Assembly: GCA_032251515.1 (NCBI GenBank)
Contig: JAVVDU010000003.1
Location: forward strand, 1 to 64,000
Source: Carthagonibacter sp032251515
GTDB lineage: Bacteria; Gemmatimonadota; Gemmatimonadetes; Palauibacterales; Palauibacteraceae
Direction: 5' to 3'
DNA length: 64,000 nucleotides
Each line of letters begins with the position of its first letter. Position 1 is the stretch's first letter. The position numbers and the translations under genes are program-made. Below, piece after piece: positions 44,782 through 54,841 of this stretch. The notes under the pieces were generated by a model that worked only from the letters and a program-made list of their open reading frames with translations, ran no database searches and had not been told where the DNA came from.

Positions 44782-47700
44782 GGGGGAGGCCTGCCGGCCC
44801 GGGGCGGCGTGCGTCGTACGCCCGGGTCGTCCGCCCCATCCGCATCACCGTCGCCGCGGCGGCAGGTCTGCTGCTGCCGGTCGCTCCGCTGACGGCGCAG
44901 GTAACCGACACTCTTCCGGCGCCGGTCACCGACACCCTGCCGGCGCCGGAGGGCGTCCAGGGCGAGGCCCCGGAGCAGGTGCAGGAGAGCCCTCCGTCCT
45001 CCGGCCTCGCGTTCGGCCTGGGCCGCATCCCGTTTCCCTGGCGGGTGGAAAGCCGTCCCCGCGGGCCCGCGGAGTTCCGGCCCTGGAACCTCGCGGGTGC
45101 GTGGGTCGGCGAGGAGATCCGGGCCGTGGAGAGGGGCCTGGAGGCCCGCCGCGACACCCTGTGGCTGGCGGCGCTCCGGCTCGACGTGTTGCCGCCCCGC
45201 TTCGACCGGCGCCGCTTCTACCTGACCCGGCAGACGGTCGAGGGCGAGGACCTCCCGGCTCCCGTGGCGCGGAACGAGCAGCAGATCGACATCCTTCCGG
45301 ACGCCCTGCGGGGCGTGGCCGACCTGGATGTGCAGATCGACGGCACCGGCCAGTTCAAATCGCAGTGGCAGACGTTCAGCCCCTGCACGATCGGCACGGG
45401 CCAGCAGTGCAACTCGACCGCCGTTCCGGACATCGCGCCGGAGTTTCAGATCCGCGCCATCGCGCGCGGCACGATCTCCGAGCGGGTCCACGTGGACGTG
45501 GACTTCGACCAGACGCGCGAGTTCGATGCCACCAACAACATCAACGTGTTCTACGAGGGGAAGCCGGACGAGATCGTCTCGTTCGTCGAGCTCGGCCAGG
45601 TCTCGCTTCCCCTGCCGCGCTCGCAGTTTATCTCGCAGGCCATACCGGCCGGGAATTTCGGGATGCGCGGCGATGCCCGGTTCGGGCCGCTGACGCTGCG
45701 GGGCGTGTTCGCCCAGCAGGAGGGAAACGTCCAGAACCGGAACGTGACGCTGGACGTGGGGGGGAGCGGAGGCGAAGAGGGCATCCTCCAGGACGTCGAG
45801 ACGATTCTGGACGACGCGGGCTTCGCCAGCGGACAGTTCTTCTTCGTGCTCGACCCGCGGGACCTGCCCGACTACCCGCTGGTCGACGTCATCAACCTGC
45901 AGGGGGCCGAAGCACCCGATGCCCTGCGGCCGGTCAGCTCGATCAAGTTGTACCGGCACGAGATCACGGCGGGGCAGCCGCAGAACGTGGAATCGGGCGT
46001 GATCCAGGCCCGGGCGGTGGCGGCGCGTCCCGCCGCGGCCGACCCGGCGCTCCCGGACAGCGCGGTGTTCAGCGGCTTCTTCCGCCCGCTCGTCGAGGGC
46101 GAGGACTTCATCGTGCACCGCAGCGGCCTGTGGGTCGTGCTGCGGTCCCGGGTTCTGCGCGACGAGGCGCTCGCGGTGGCGTACGTCTCGGCCACGGGCG
46201 ACTCGATCGGCGATTTCGATGCCGAGGAGAAGTTCCGGCAGTTCGCCAACACGGGCACGGGTGAGCTGCCGCGCCTCGTGCTCCTGAAGGATCCGGCCAC
46301 GCACCGGCCGGGCGGCGTGACGTGGGAGCGCGAGATGCACCAGATCTACCGGATCTCCAGCTCGGACGATGTCGAGGCGGGAAGCGTCCGGCTGGTCATC
46401 TCGCAGGGACCCGTCGAATCGGGGCCGGTCGTGCGCGCCGTCGAGGGGGAGGAGTTCTCCTTCCTCGAGATCTTCGGCCTCGACGACGCTCCCCGCGACG
46501 ACGTCGTGGACGATGCCCGGATCTGGCGGCCCGCGGCGTCGGGTGAGTTCGCGGGGACGAACGTCGTGAGTGGCAGCTACCTCGTCTTTCCCGCCCTGGA
46601 GCCTTTCAAGGAACCGCCGCCCATCGTCGACGGGCGGGTTCCGGCGCTGCAGGGGAGTCCGTTTCCGCTCGCGGCGGGTGACCGGAACCTGGCCATCTAC
46701 GAAGAGCCCATCGACCAGATCCGGACGACGAGCTTCCTGTACCGGCTGAACCTCGAGTACCGGGCCCGCAGCACGCGGGCCGCCCAGTCCTTCTCGCTCG
46801 GCGCCATCGGCATCCGGCAGGGCAGCGAACGCGTCGAGCTGAACGGCCGCGAGCTGGTGCGGGGCACGGACTATTCGATCGACTACGAGATCGGCCAGCT
46901 GACTCTGCTCCGACCGGCCGAACTCACTGCGGGCGCCCAGAATCCGTCTCTCGACGTCCGGTTCGAGCAGAAGCCGATCTTCGACATCCAGCAGCGGAGC
47001 ATCTTCGGCCTGACGGGCACGTGGGAGCTCGGGCAGCTCGGGGCGATCGAGTTCGTGGGGCTCAGCCAGCAGGAGGGCTCGATCCTCAACCGCCCGGAGC
47101 TGGGCCTGGAGCCGGGCGGCGTGCAGCTGGGCGGCGTGATGGCGCGGCTCGACTTCGGTTCGGCCGCCCTCGACCGGTTCGCCAACGCGCTGCCGGGCAT
47201 CCGGTCCGACGTAGAGTCCCGGGTCCGCTTCGACGGGGAAGTCGCGGGATCCAGTCCCACCACGAACCGGCGCGGCACGACCTTCGTGGACGACTTCGAG
47301 GGCACGTCGCGGCTCCGTCTCGGGCTCTCCGGACGGTCCTGGCTGTTCGGCTCCCTGCCGTCGAGTCCCGAGCTCGACGGAGACTTCGACTTCCTCCCTG
47401 CCTCGCCCGATGCGACGAATCGTCTGAGCGCGGTGTGGCAGTCGCAGTGGCTCGAGGCGGGGCTCGTCCGAGGGCCCCTGCTGGTGCGCCAGATCGACCC
47501 GGCGCTGCGGGTCCTGAACGCGAACTCCACCGAGACGGTCCTGTGGACGACGCTCCGCGACCCGCCCGGAACGGGGGAGAACGGTTGGGCGTCGCTCACC
47601 ACGGTCCTCTCGGAGTCGGGGATCGACCTCACGACATCCGAGTTCCTCGAGTTCTACGCGAGCACCCTCGGCGAGGAGGGCGAACGCGTCGCGATGATCA

Positions 47701-50700
47701 TCGACATCGGCACGGTGTCGGAAGATGCGTTCGTGCTCGACTCGCTCGGCCTGCCGGCCGGTGCCGGCGTCCTCGACCAGGAGGCGGACCCGCTGGTCGG
47801 CGTGTGGGGCAACCCGGACGACACGGGCATCTGGGACCAGGGATGCGTCGCCACGCCCAGCCAGACCGCCTATCCGCTCGGTGACCCGCTGGCCGTGTGC
47901 ACGAACCAGAACGGGCTGGAGGACAGCGAGGACCTGAATCGCGACAGCTTCCTGAACCGCGACGAGCGGTTCGTGCGCTACGTGGTGCCTCTCAACCTTC
48001 CGTCGCGCTTCCTCGTGCGGCAGACGTTCGGCGAGTTCCAGTTCGGTCTGTACCGCGTGCCGCTTCGCCTCCCGGACCACGTGGTGGGGGGCACCCTGGA
48101 GTCCCAGCAGCAGAACGTCCGGCACGTGCGCGTGACCTTGGTCAGCGACCGCCAGGTCACGGTGCTGCTCTCCCGCATGGAGTTCACCGGCTCCTCCTGG
48201 CTGAAGCGGGGCGGCTCGGGCAGCGTCACGGGAGTGGCGGGCGACACGCCCGGTACCGCGGGGCAGGTGCTCGTGGGGCCGATCTCGACCACCGACGCCC
48301 GTTACGTCTCTCCGCCGGGCATCTTCAACCAGGCGGCCCAGGCCACCGATGATCTCACGCTGTCGTCCCAGACGATCAACGAGCAGTCCCTGCGCCTCTC
48401 CTTCACGGACATTCCCGCCGGCGAGCGGGTCGAGGTGTTCCGCCGTTTCTCCGAGCGGCCGCGGGACTTCCTCACGTACCGCCGGCTGCGGGCCTGGGCC
48501 GTCGCCGTGGAGGGTCAGTTCGGGGCCACGGCGCCGCTTCGTCTGACGCTCCGGCTCGGCTTCGATGCGAACAACTTCTACCTGTACCGGGCACCGCTCG
48601 AGAGCGCCCAGGGGACCGTGTCCCAGCAGAGCTGGCTTCCGGAGCAGCTGGTGGACATCGAGCGCTGGATCGCCCTGCGCGCCGAGGCCGAGCGCCGACT
48701 CCTCGAGTCCGGCGCGGCGATTCCGGCCGACTCGTCTCTCGTGGTGTGGGACGTCGACCTGTTCCCGGACGCGGACAGCACGCTCGCCGTGGTGATCGGC
48801 GACCGATCCCGGGCACCCAACCTCGCGGCGATTCGCGAGCTGGCGATCGGGGTGGAGAACCTCGGCGACGCGCCGGTGGGGGCGGGAGAGGTCTGGATCG
48901 ACGACCTCCGTCTCGACCAGGCGGCGGACGAGTCCGGCAACGCGTTGCGCGGGAACCTGCAGATCGACCTGGCCGACGTGATCTCGCTGCAGGGCCAGGC
49001 GAGCCGCCGGAATCCCTTCTACCGGCAGCTCGGAGACTCGCCGCCGTTCGAGTCCACGTCGGACGCATCGACTCGCGTCAGCGCGAAGCTGGGACGCTTC
49101 CTGCCGGCGTCGCTCGGGCTCGCGATTCCGTTCGAGTACCAGTACGGCCGGATCTCCAACGACCCGTTCTTCCTGTCCCAGACGGACGTGCTCGCCGAGG
49201 AGATACCAGGTCTCCGCACGCCGCTCAGCACCCAGAAGCGGCTGAACCTGGGGCTGTTCAAGGAGACCCCGTCGCAGGGCTGGCTCGCGCGGTCCACGAT
49301 CGACGGCCTCCGGCTCGGCTACACGTGGCGCTCCTCGGATGCCCGGGCGACCCAGACGCTGGCTGAGGGGTCGGGGTGGAACGCGGTCGCCTCCTGGTCC
49401 CGGCCGGTGGCCGACGCGTCCTTTCCGCTCCTGCCGGGATTCCTGCGCGCGGCGATCGACGGGCTCCCGGACTTCCTGTCCGAGAGCTCGCTGCTGAAGA
49501 ACCTGCGGGACCTGCGCTTCCGCTGGACGCCGCGGGATCTCCGGTTCGGCGCCAGCCTCGCGAAGAGCACCGACCGGCGGTTCCGCTTCCAGTCGAGCGT
49601 GTCGCGGGAAGAGGATGCGGCGCAGACCCCCGCGGTGGACCGGCAGCAGATCCTGTCGCCGAACGCCGGCATCCAGCTCCAGCCGTTCCCGTCCGTCGTC
49701 TGGGGCCTTTCGTTCAGCTCCGCCCGCGACCTGGTGGATCCGGCCTTCAGGGTCGGCGGTCCGCAGGCGGTCGGCATCCTCGAGTCGGAATCCGGCAGCC
49801 TGCTGGGGTTCGACACGGGCTGGGAGACGAGCCGGAGCGTCCGGACGAACCTGTCCTGGCAGCCGGACCTCGCGTCCTGGTTCTCGCCGCGGTTCACGCT
49901 GAATACGAATTACCGCAGCGCCCGGAACACCTCTTATCTCGAGCCGGTGGCCGGCGACACGACGCTGCTCCGGGACGTCGCGATGGACCGTGACATGGCG
50001 CTGAACGTGGATGTGCGCCCGACCGACCTGGCTGACGCCCTGGGGGTACCGGATGGCCGGCGGGCGACCGGGTTCTGGGACGGGTTCCGGGAAGTGTGGG
50101 ACCGGATCCAGTCGGTCCGGGTCGACTGGCAACGCGCGGTAAACACGAGCTTCGACCGGCGCGACCTGGACCCGTCGTTCGGCGACCAGCTCGTGCTGTC
50201 AGGGTTCTCGTCCCTCCGCATCGTGGGGGCCGACACGGCCTCCGCGGCGGGCGACGCGCGTCGCTGGTCGGTGCGGGGCGGCTACCGCCTGCCGTTCGAC
50301 CTCGACTCGGAGGTGAACTACAGCGAATCGGAGAACGAGACCCTGACCCCCCGCAGCCTGCGCAATTCCCGGGACGTGGACTGGCCGTGGGTGAGCCTCC
50401 GGTGGCGGAGCGTACCGGTTCCCGGCGCCCTCGACGATGTCGTGCGGAACGTCAGCCTGACGGGGACGTGGCGCGACCGCGACCGGACCATCACCACCAC
50501 GACCGGCCAGGACCAGGGCGTCCGCACCCTCACGCGGTCCGTGAACGTGATGATGCTGTTCGCGAACGGCTTCAACGTGAGCTACCAGTTCGACGACTCG
50601 CAGACCGACCGGTCCGACCAGACCGGGAGCGGGGAGTCGGATCGCACGGGCCACAGCGTACGGGCCACGGGAACGGTGCCCGCGCCCGGGTTCCTCGCGT

Positions 50701-51017
50701 TCGTGAAACGTCCGCTGCGCGTCTCGGCCGAATACTCGCGCAACCTCAACTTCGATTGCCGGGAGCTGGGCGGGGCGGGGTTCGTGAGCGCGATTCCCGG
50801 CCTCGGCGGCGACTGCACCGCGCACGTGGACCAGACGACCCAGAGCGCCGCTTTGACGATCGACTCGGACTTCGAGGGCTACTCGCTGGGGGTCCAGCTG
50901 AGCTGGGCGAACCGCGGCAGCGCCGTGGGCCGGCGGCAGGAGTCGAACCAGTTCAACCTGAACATCTTCGGCCGGTTCTTCCTGCGCTCCGACTCCGGGG
51001 CGCTCGTGGATCGCTGA
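44778..51017 (+). CDS. sprA: SprA-family giant outer-membrane protein (T9SS-type translocon homologue)
   Basis: From TTG 44778 the protein has 2079 residues. An Arg-rich n-region and ITVAAAAGLLLPVAPLTAQ form the signal peptide. SprA marks are VHVDVDFDQTREFDATNNINVFYEGKPDEI, ELGQVSLPLPRSQFI, FGMRGDARFGPLTLRG and FVDDFEGTS, with many alternating hydrophobic beta-strands to the C-terminus (ending NQFNLNIFGRFFLR). In Flavobacterium, SprA is the giant barrel of the type IX secretion channel. No other T9SS gene is in the window, so that role here is inference. No ribosome site precedes the TTG. Confidence 0.88.
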   Translation: MRGRPAGPGRRASYARVVRPIRITVAAAAGLLLPVAPLTAQVTDTLPAPVTDTLPAPEGVQGEAPEQVQESPPSSGLAFGLGRIPFPWRVESRPRGPAEFRPWNLAGAWVGEEIRAVERGLEARRDTLWLAALRLDVLPPRFDRRRFYLTRQTVEGEDLPAPVARNEQQIDILPDALRGVADLDVQIDGTGQFKSQWQTFSPCTIGTGQQCNSTAVPDIAPEFQIRAIARGTISERVHVDVDFDQTREFDATNNINVFYEGKPDEIVSFVELGQVSLPLPRSQFISQAIPAGNFGMRGDARFGPLTLRGVFAQQEGNVQNRNVTLDVGGSGGEEGILQDVETILDDAGFASGQFFFVLDPRDLPDYPLVDVINLQGAEAPDALRPVSSIKLYRHEITAGQPQNVESGVIQARAVAARPAAADPALPDSAVFSGFFRPLVEGEDFIVHRSGLWVVLRSRVLRDEALAVAYVSATGDSIGDFDAEEKFRQFANTGTGELPRLVLLKDPATHRPGGVTWEREMHQIYRISSSDDVEAGSVRLVISQGPVESGPVVRAVEGEEFSFLEIFGLDDAPRDDVVDDARIWRPAASGEFAGTNVVSGSYLVFPALEPFKEPPPIVDGRVPALQGSPFPLAAGDRNLAIYEEPIDQIRTTSFLYRLNLEYRARSTRAAQSFSLGAIGIRQGSERVELNGRELVRGTDYSIDYEIGQLTLLRPAELTAGAQNPSLDVRFEQKPIFDIQQRSIFGLTGTWELGQLGAIEFVGLSQQEGSILNRPELGLEPGGVQLGGVMARLDFGSAALDRFANALPGIRSDVESRVRFDGEVAGSSPTTNRRGTTFVDDFEGTSRLRLGLSGRSWLFGSLPSSPELDGDFDFLPASPDATNRLSAVWQSQWLEAGLVRGPLLVRQIDPALRVLNANSTETVLWTTLRDPPGTGENGWASLTTVLSESGIDLTTSEFLEFYASTLGEEGERVAMIIDIGTVSEDAFVLDSLGLPAGAGVLDQEADPLVGVWGNPDDTGIWDQGCVATPSQTAYPLGDPLAVCTNQNGLEDSEDLNRDSFLNRDERFVRYVVPLNLPSRFLVRQTFGEFQFGLYRVPLRLPDHVVGGTLESQQQNVRHVRVTLVSDRQVTVLLSRMEFTGSSWLKRGGSGSVTGVAGDTPGTAGQVLVGPISTTDARYVSPPGIFNQAAQATDDLTLSSQTINEQSLRLSFTDIPAGERVEVFRRFSERPRDFLTYRRLRAWAVAVEGQFGATAPLRLTLRLGFDANNFYLYRAPLESAQGTVSQQSWLPEQLVDIERWIALRAEAERRLLESGAAIPADSSLVVWDVDLFPDADSTLAVVIGDRSRAPNLAAIRELAIGVENLGDAPVGAGEVWIDDLRLDQAADESGNALRGNLQIDLADVISLQGQASRRNPFYRQLGDSPPFESTSDASTRVSAKLGRFLPASLGLAIPFEYQYGRISNDPFFLSQTDVLAEEIPGLRTPLSTQKRLNLGLFKETPSQGWLARSTIDGLRLGYTWRSSDARATQTLAEGSGWNAVASWSRPVADASFPLLPGFLRAAIDGLPDFLSESSLLKNLRDLRFRWTPRDLRFGASLAKSTDRRFRFQSSVSREEDAAQTPAVDRQQILSPNAGIQLQPFPSVVWGLSFSSARDLVDPAFRVGGPQAVGILESESGSLLGFDTGWETSRSVRTNLSWQPDLASWFSPRFTLNTNYRSARNTSYLEPVAGDTTLLRDVAMDRDMALNVDVRPTDLADALGVPDGRRATGFWDGFREVWDRIQSVRVDWQRAVNTSFDRRDLDPSFGDQLVLSGFSSLRIVGADTASAAGDARRWSVRGGYRLPFDLDSEVNYSESENETLTPRSLRNSRDVDWPWVSLRWRSVPVPGALDDVVRNVSLTGTWRDRDRTITTTTGQDQGVRTLTRSVNVMMLFANGFNVSYQFDDSQTDRSDQTGSGESDRTGHSVRATGTVPAPGFLAFVKRPLRVSAEYSRNLNFDCRELGGAGFVSAIPGLGGDCTAHVDQTTQSAALTIDSDFEGYSLGVQLSWANRGSAVGRRQESNQFNLNIFGRFFLRSDSGALVDR

Positions 51018-51094
51018 GTCGCGGCGCGCGACGCTCTCCGCATTCCCTCTTCTTGAGGCCGTGTTGACGTGACGGGGGCATACGTCCCCGTGAC

Positions 51095-51733
51095 ATGCTC
51101 CACCTGAACCGCACCGACCGGAAGTCGCTGGCCACGGCCACGGCGATCGTGCTCGCCGGCACGGCGCTGCGCCTCGGGCTCGGCCCCACACCCTCGCCCG
51201 GCGGCTGGGTTCCGGCCGGGAATGCGTCGGCCGGTCCGGCCTCCCCGGCCGGCCTTCGCGACTCCGTAGAGGCGGCCCTGCAGGAGGAGGAGCGCGCCTC
51301 GCGCCCCCTGGCCGCCGGCGAACGGCTGGACCCGAACTTCGCGGATGCCGTCGAGCTCCGGCGCCTGCCCGGCCTCGGCCCCGCGAAGGCGGAGGCGATC
51401 GTGCGCGACCGCCGGGCGCGGGGGCCGTTCCGGTTTCTCGAGGACCTGGAGCGCGTACCGGGCCTCGGGACCACGACCGTTACGCGTCTCGCGCCCCACC
51501 TCGCCCTCACGCGGCGGCCGCCGGGCGTCGACTCCACGCCCGGCCCCGTGGACCTGAACCGCGCGTCCGCGGACGACCTGGCGGGCCTTCCCGGAGTGGG
51601 GCCGGCGATCGCGCGCCGCATCGTCGCGCACCGGGCCCGCCGCCCGTTCCGGTCCGTCGATGAGCTGCTCGACGTGGCCGGCATAGGACCCGTCACTCTG
51701 GAGAAACTCCGGACCCGCGTGCAGGTCCGCTGA
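51095..51733 (+). CDS. ComEA-like protein with two helix-hairpin-helix domains
   Basis: The 212-residue protein has an N-terminal signal-anchor (ATATAIVLAGTALRLGLG) and two ComEA-type (HhH)2 units: residues about 78-135 (LRRLPGLGPAKAEAIV...VPGLGTTTVTRL) and 150-210 (LAGLPGVGPAIARRIV...VAGIGPVTLEKL). Each G-x-G turn binds the DNA backbone without sequence preference. ComEA pulls DNA through the periplasm in transformation and depends on type IV pili, which fits its place before pilB. The ATG has no ribosome site; a GC hairpin (ACGGGG/CCCCGT, 51072-51091) lies just before it. Confidence 0.8.
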   Translation: MLHLNRTDRKSLATATAIVLAGTALRLGLGPTPSPGGWVPAGNASAGPASPAGLRDSVEAALQEEERASRPLAAGERLDPNFADAVELRRLPGLGPAKAEAIVRDRRARGPFRFLEDLERVPGLGTTTVTRLAPHLALTRRPPGVDSTPGPVDLNRASADDLAGLPGVGPAIARRIVAHRARRPFRSVDELLDVAGIGPVTLEKLRTRVQVR

Positions 51734-51930
51734 TCGCCGGGCCCGGACCATGTACTACGTAAGTAGCAGTGGCAGAGGGGTTTGAACGACGCCGCGATTA
51801 CGGGATGAGCCGGGCACGCTCCTTGCCCGAAGGAGACCCGACGACCCGCCGGCCCGCCACGCGGGAACGCGGCCGGGGGCGGCGACGGAACGGCGGCACG
51901 GACTGCGACACTCGCGACAGAACGGACGAA

Positions 51931-53643
51931 ATGGCTTCCACGGCCCTCGGACACGATCCCCTCGGCGAGCTCCTGGTTCGCGAGAACCTGATCAGTCGAG
52001 CCGACCTCGAGCGGGCTCTCGGAGAGCAGAAGCAGAACGGCGCCCGACTCGGCTTCACCCTGGTCGCGAACGGGGCCGTCTCGGAGGGGGACCTGACCCG
52101 CCTCCTGAGCCGGCAGTACCGGGTGCCCGCCGTCAATCTCGACGCCGTCGAGGTGGATCCGAGGATCCTGAAGCTCGTCCCGGCCGACTTCGCCAGCAAG
52201 CACCTCGTCCTGCCCCTGCGCCGGGTGGGCCGCACGCTCACCGTGGCGATGGCGAGCCCGTCCGACCTGGGAGTGATCGATGACCTGAAGTTCATCACCC
52301 GCTTCGATATCGAGGCCGTCGTAGCGGGCGAGTACTCGCTGCGCCAGGCGATCGACCGCTACTACGAAGTCTCGACCGATCGGCTCGGCGAGCTGCTCGA
52401 GGAGCTGGAAGAGCAGGACGTGGAGGTCGTGGAGGACGAGGAGGAGATCCTCTCCACGAGCCAGCTCCAGGCGCAGGTGGAGGAAGCGCCCGTCGTCCGG
52501 CTGATCAACGGCCTGCTGACCGACGCCGTGCGACGCGGCGCTTCCGACATCCACATCGAGCCGTACGAAAAGGAGATGCGCGTCCGCTACCGCATCGACG
52601 GCGCGCTGCAGGAGATCATGACGCCGCCGTACCGCATGAAGGCGGCCCTCATCTCCCGCGTCAAGATCCTCGCCGACCTGAACATCGCGGAGCGGCGCGT
52701 CCCGCAGGACGGGCGCATCAAGCTGAAGATCGGCAACCGGGTGATCGACTTCCGCGTGTCGACCCTCCCCACGCTGTTCGGCGAGAAGATCGTGCTGCGG
52801 ATTCTCGACAAGGGGAACCTCGCGCTCGACCTCGAGAAGTTCGGCATGGAGCCGAAGGCCGAGAAGGACTTCCTGAACGCGATCGCCAGCCCCTACGGCA
52901 TGGTCCTGGTGACCGGGCCCACCGGATCGGGGAAGACGACCACCCTGTACAGCGCCCTCAGCCGGATCAACACCGAGGGCGTGAACATCATGACGGCCGA
53001 GGACCCGGTCGAGTACAACCTGAAGGGGATCAACCAGGTCCAGGTGCGCTCCGAGATCGGCATGACCTTCGCCGCCGCGCTGCGCGCCTTCCTGCGACAG
53101 GACCCGAACATCGTGATGGTGGGAGAGATCCGGGACCTGGACACCGGGAGCATCGCCGTCAAGGCGGCGCTCACCGGCCACCTCGTGCTCTCCACGCTGC
53201 ACACGAACGACGCCGCCTCGACGGTCACCCGCATGGTGGACATGGGAATAGAGCCGTTCAACGTGGCGTCGGCGGTGAACCTGATCACGGCTCAGCGGCT
53301 CGTCCGGCGGATCTGCAACTCGTGCAAGGTCGAGGCGACCTATCTGCCGGAGGTGCTCGAGACCACGGGCCTGTCGTCCGAGGAGGCCGCGGCGGAGGTG
53401 TTCTACCGCGGCGAGGGCTGCGACGCCTGCGCCGGCTCCGGCTACGCGGGACGCCAGGGCCTGTACGAGGTGATGCCCATGACCGCGTCGCTGCGCCGGA
53501 TGGTGCTGCAGGGGGCGTCGGCCGCGGACATGAAGGAACAGGCGGTGAGCGAGGGGATGCTGACCCTCCGGACCGACGGCCTCGTCAAGGTGAAGCGGGG
53601 CGTCACCACGCTGGAGGAAGTGCTGAAGGAGACGTCGCTCTGA
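51931..53643 (+). CDS. pilB: type IV pilus extension ATPase PilB
   Basis: The 570-residue GspE/PilB-family ATPase has an N-terminal GspE-N domain (ELLVRENLISRADLERALGEQK), an acidic linker (EELEEQDVEVVEDEEEI), Walker A GPTGSGKTTTL, Asp box DRRVP-like RRVPQDGRI, Walker B NIVMVGEIRD and a His box STLHTNDA. A tetra-Cys zinc site (CNSC...CDAC) is typical of extension ATPases. It powers pilin assembly at the inner membrane. ATG 51931 lacks a clear ribosome site; the upstream frame to 51769 is Arg-rich and not convincing. Confidence 0.95.
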   Translation: MASTALGHDPLGELLVRENLISRADLERALGEQKQNGARLGFTLVANGAVSEGDLTRLLSRQYRVPAVNLDAVEVDPRILKLVPADFASKHLVLPLRRVGRTLTVAMASPSDLGVIDDLKFITRFDIEAVVAGEYSLRQAIDRYYEVSTDRLGELLEELEEQDVEVVEDEEEILSTSQLQAQVEEAPVVRLINGLLTDAVRRGASDIHIEPYEKEMRVRYRIDGALQEIMTPPYRMKAALISRVKILADLNIAERRVPQDGRIKLKIGNRVIDFRVSTLPTLFGEKIVLRILDKGNLALDLEKFGMEPKAEKDFLNAIASPYGMVLVTGPTGSGKTTTLYSALSRINTEGVNIMTAEDPVEYNLKGINQVQVRSEIGMTFAAALRAFLRQDPNIVMVGEIRDLDTGSIAVKAALTGHLVLSTLHTNDAASTVTRMVDMGIEPFNVASAVNLITAQRLVRRICNSCKVEATYLPEVLETTGLSSEEAAAEVFYRGEGCDACAGSGYAGRQGLYEVMPMTASLRRMVLQGASAADMKEQAVSEGMLTLRTDGLVKVKRGVTTLEEVLKETSL

Positions 53644-53692
53644 GCCGCCGGCCGGAGCGCGCCACGGAAACCCGGGACGAACGGAACGGATC

Positions 53693-54805
53693 GTGATCAC
53701 GACGAACGAAAGCGGATCGCCGACCCTGCGGGGCCTCCTCGAGGAGATGATCGAGAAGGGAGCCTCCGACCTGCACCTGTCGGCGGGCGAGGCGCCCAAG
53801 CTCCGGATCGACGGCCGCCTGACCGACAGCGACCGGCGGCAGCAGCTCACGCCGCGGGACACCGAGACCCTCGCGTACTCGGTGCTCACCGAGCAGCAGA
53901 AGAAGCGGTTCGAGCAGGAGGACGAGCTCGACCTGTCCTTCTCGGTGCAGAACCTGTCCCGGTTCCGCGGCAACGTCTACCGGCAGCGCGGCACCGTGGC
54001 CATGGCCATCCGGCAGATCCCGTTCGAGATTCTGTCGTTCCAGGAGCTGAACCTGCCTCCCGTCGTCGCGACCCTCGCCGAGCGGCCGCGCGGGCTCGTC
54101 CTGGTGACCGGGCCCACGGGCTCGGGCAAGTCGACCACGCTGGCCGCGATGATCGACAAGATCAACCGGGAGCGGACGGGCCACATCGTGACGGTCGAGG
54201 ACCCGATCGAGTTCGTGCACCGCCACAAGAACTGCCTCGTGAACCAGCGCGAAGTGGGCAGCGACACGGGCTCCTTCGCCCAGGCGCTCAAGTACGTCCT
54301 CCGGCAGGATCCCGACGTGATCCTGGTCGGCGAGATGCGGGACCTCGAGACCGTGCAGGCGGCCCTGACCATCGCCGAGACCGGGCACCTGGCCCTCGCC
54401 ACGTTGCACACGAACTCGGCCGCCGAGTCGATCAACCGGATCATCGACGTGTTCCCGTCGCACCAGCAGACGCAGGTCCGGGCCCAGCTCGCCTTCGTGC
54501 TCGAAGGCGTGGTGACGCAGCTCCTCCTGCCCCGCCGGGGCGGGCGCGGCCGCGTCGTGGCGTGCGAGGTCCTCGTGACCACGCCCGCGGTCCGCTCCCT
54601 GATCCGCGACGACAAGGTGCACCAGATCTACTCGACCATGCAGGCCGGAAAGAAGTTCGGGATGCAGACGCTGAACGACGCGCTCTACTCCCTCTACATG
54701 CGCGACGAAGTCACGCTGGAGGAGTGCCTGCGCATCAGCTCCGACCCGATCGAGTTCAAGCGGATGGTGGGCGAGGTGGACGCGCCCGTCGCCGCCGTCC
54801 GCTGA
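53693..54805 (+). CDS. pilT: type IV pilus retraction ATPase PilT
   Basis: The 370-residue ATPase has KGASDLHLSAGEAPKLRIDG at the start, Walker A GPTGSGKSTT, VTVEDPIEFVH, Walker B DVILVGEMRD, ATLHTNSAAE and the PilT-specific AIRVD-like tail VRSLIRDDKVHQIYSTMQ. No zinc Cys pair, and the short N-terminus, separate it from PilB. It disassembles pilin for retraction and twitching or DNA uptake. The GTG start follows pilB by 49 bases. Confidence 0.95.
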   Translation: MITTNESGSPTLRGLLEEMIEKGASDLHLSAGEAPKLRIDGRLTDSDRRQQLTPRDTETLAYSVLTEQQKKRFEQEDELDLSFSVQNLSRFRGNVYRQRGTVAMAIRQIPFEILSFQELNLPPVVATLAERPRGLVLVTGPTGSGKSTTLAAMIDKINRERTGHIVTVEDPIEFVHRHKNCLVNQREVGSDTGSFAQALKYVLRQDPDVILVGEMRDLETVQAALTIAETGHLALATLHTNSAAESINRIIDVFPSHQQTQVRAQLAFVLEGVVTQLLLPRRGGRGRVVACEVLVTTPAVRSLIRDDKVHQIYSTMQAGKKFGMQTLNDALYSLYMRDEVTLEECLRISSDPIEFKRMVGEVDAPVAAVR

Positions 54806-54841
54806 CGGAACCGACACCCGGGCCGCCCGGAGAAGAGTCCC

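Noticed and set aside
41811..50132. An uninterrupted minus-strand frame of 2773 codons, mostly antisense to sprA
   Set aside because: Only its last 408 codons (kbl) read like protein. The rest is Arg/Pro/His-rich, lacks motifs, and mirrors the wobble G/C of the real sprA gene. Long antisense frames are expected at this G+C.
51755..51766. Inverted repeat CTAC-GTAA-GTAG upstream of pilB
   Set aside because: Only 4-bp arms, no second copy seen, and no promoter elements around it; too short to call an operator.
51770..51787. TGGCAGAGGGGTTTGAAC upstream of pilB, resembling a sigma-54 promoter
   Set aside because: The -24 half is good, but the invariant GC at -12 is TG. Sigma-54 rarely tolerates this.
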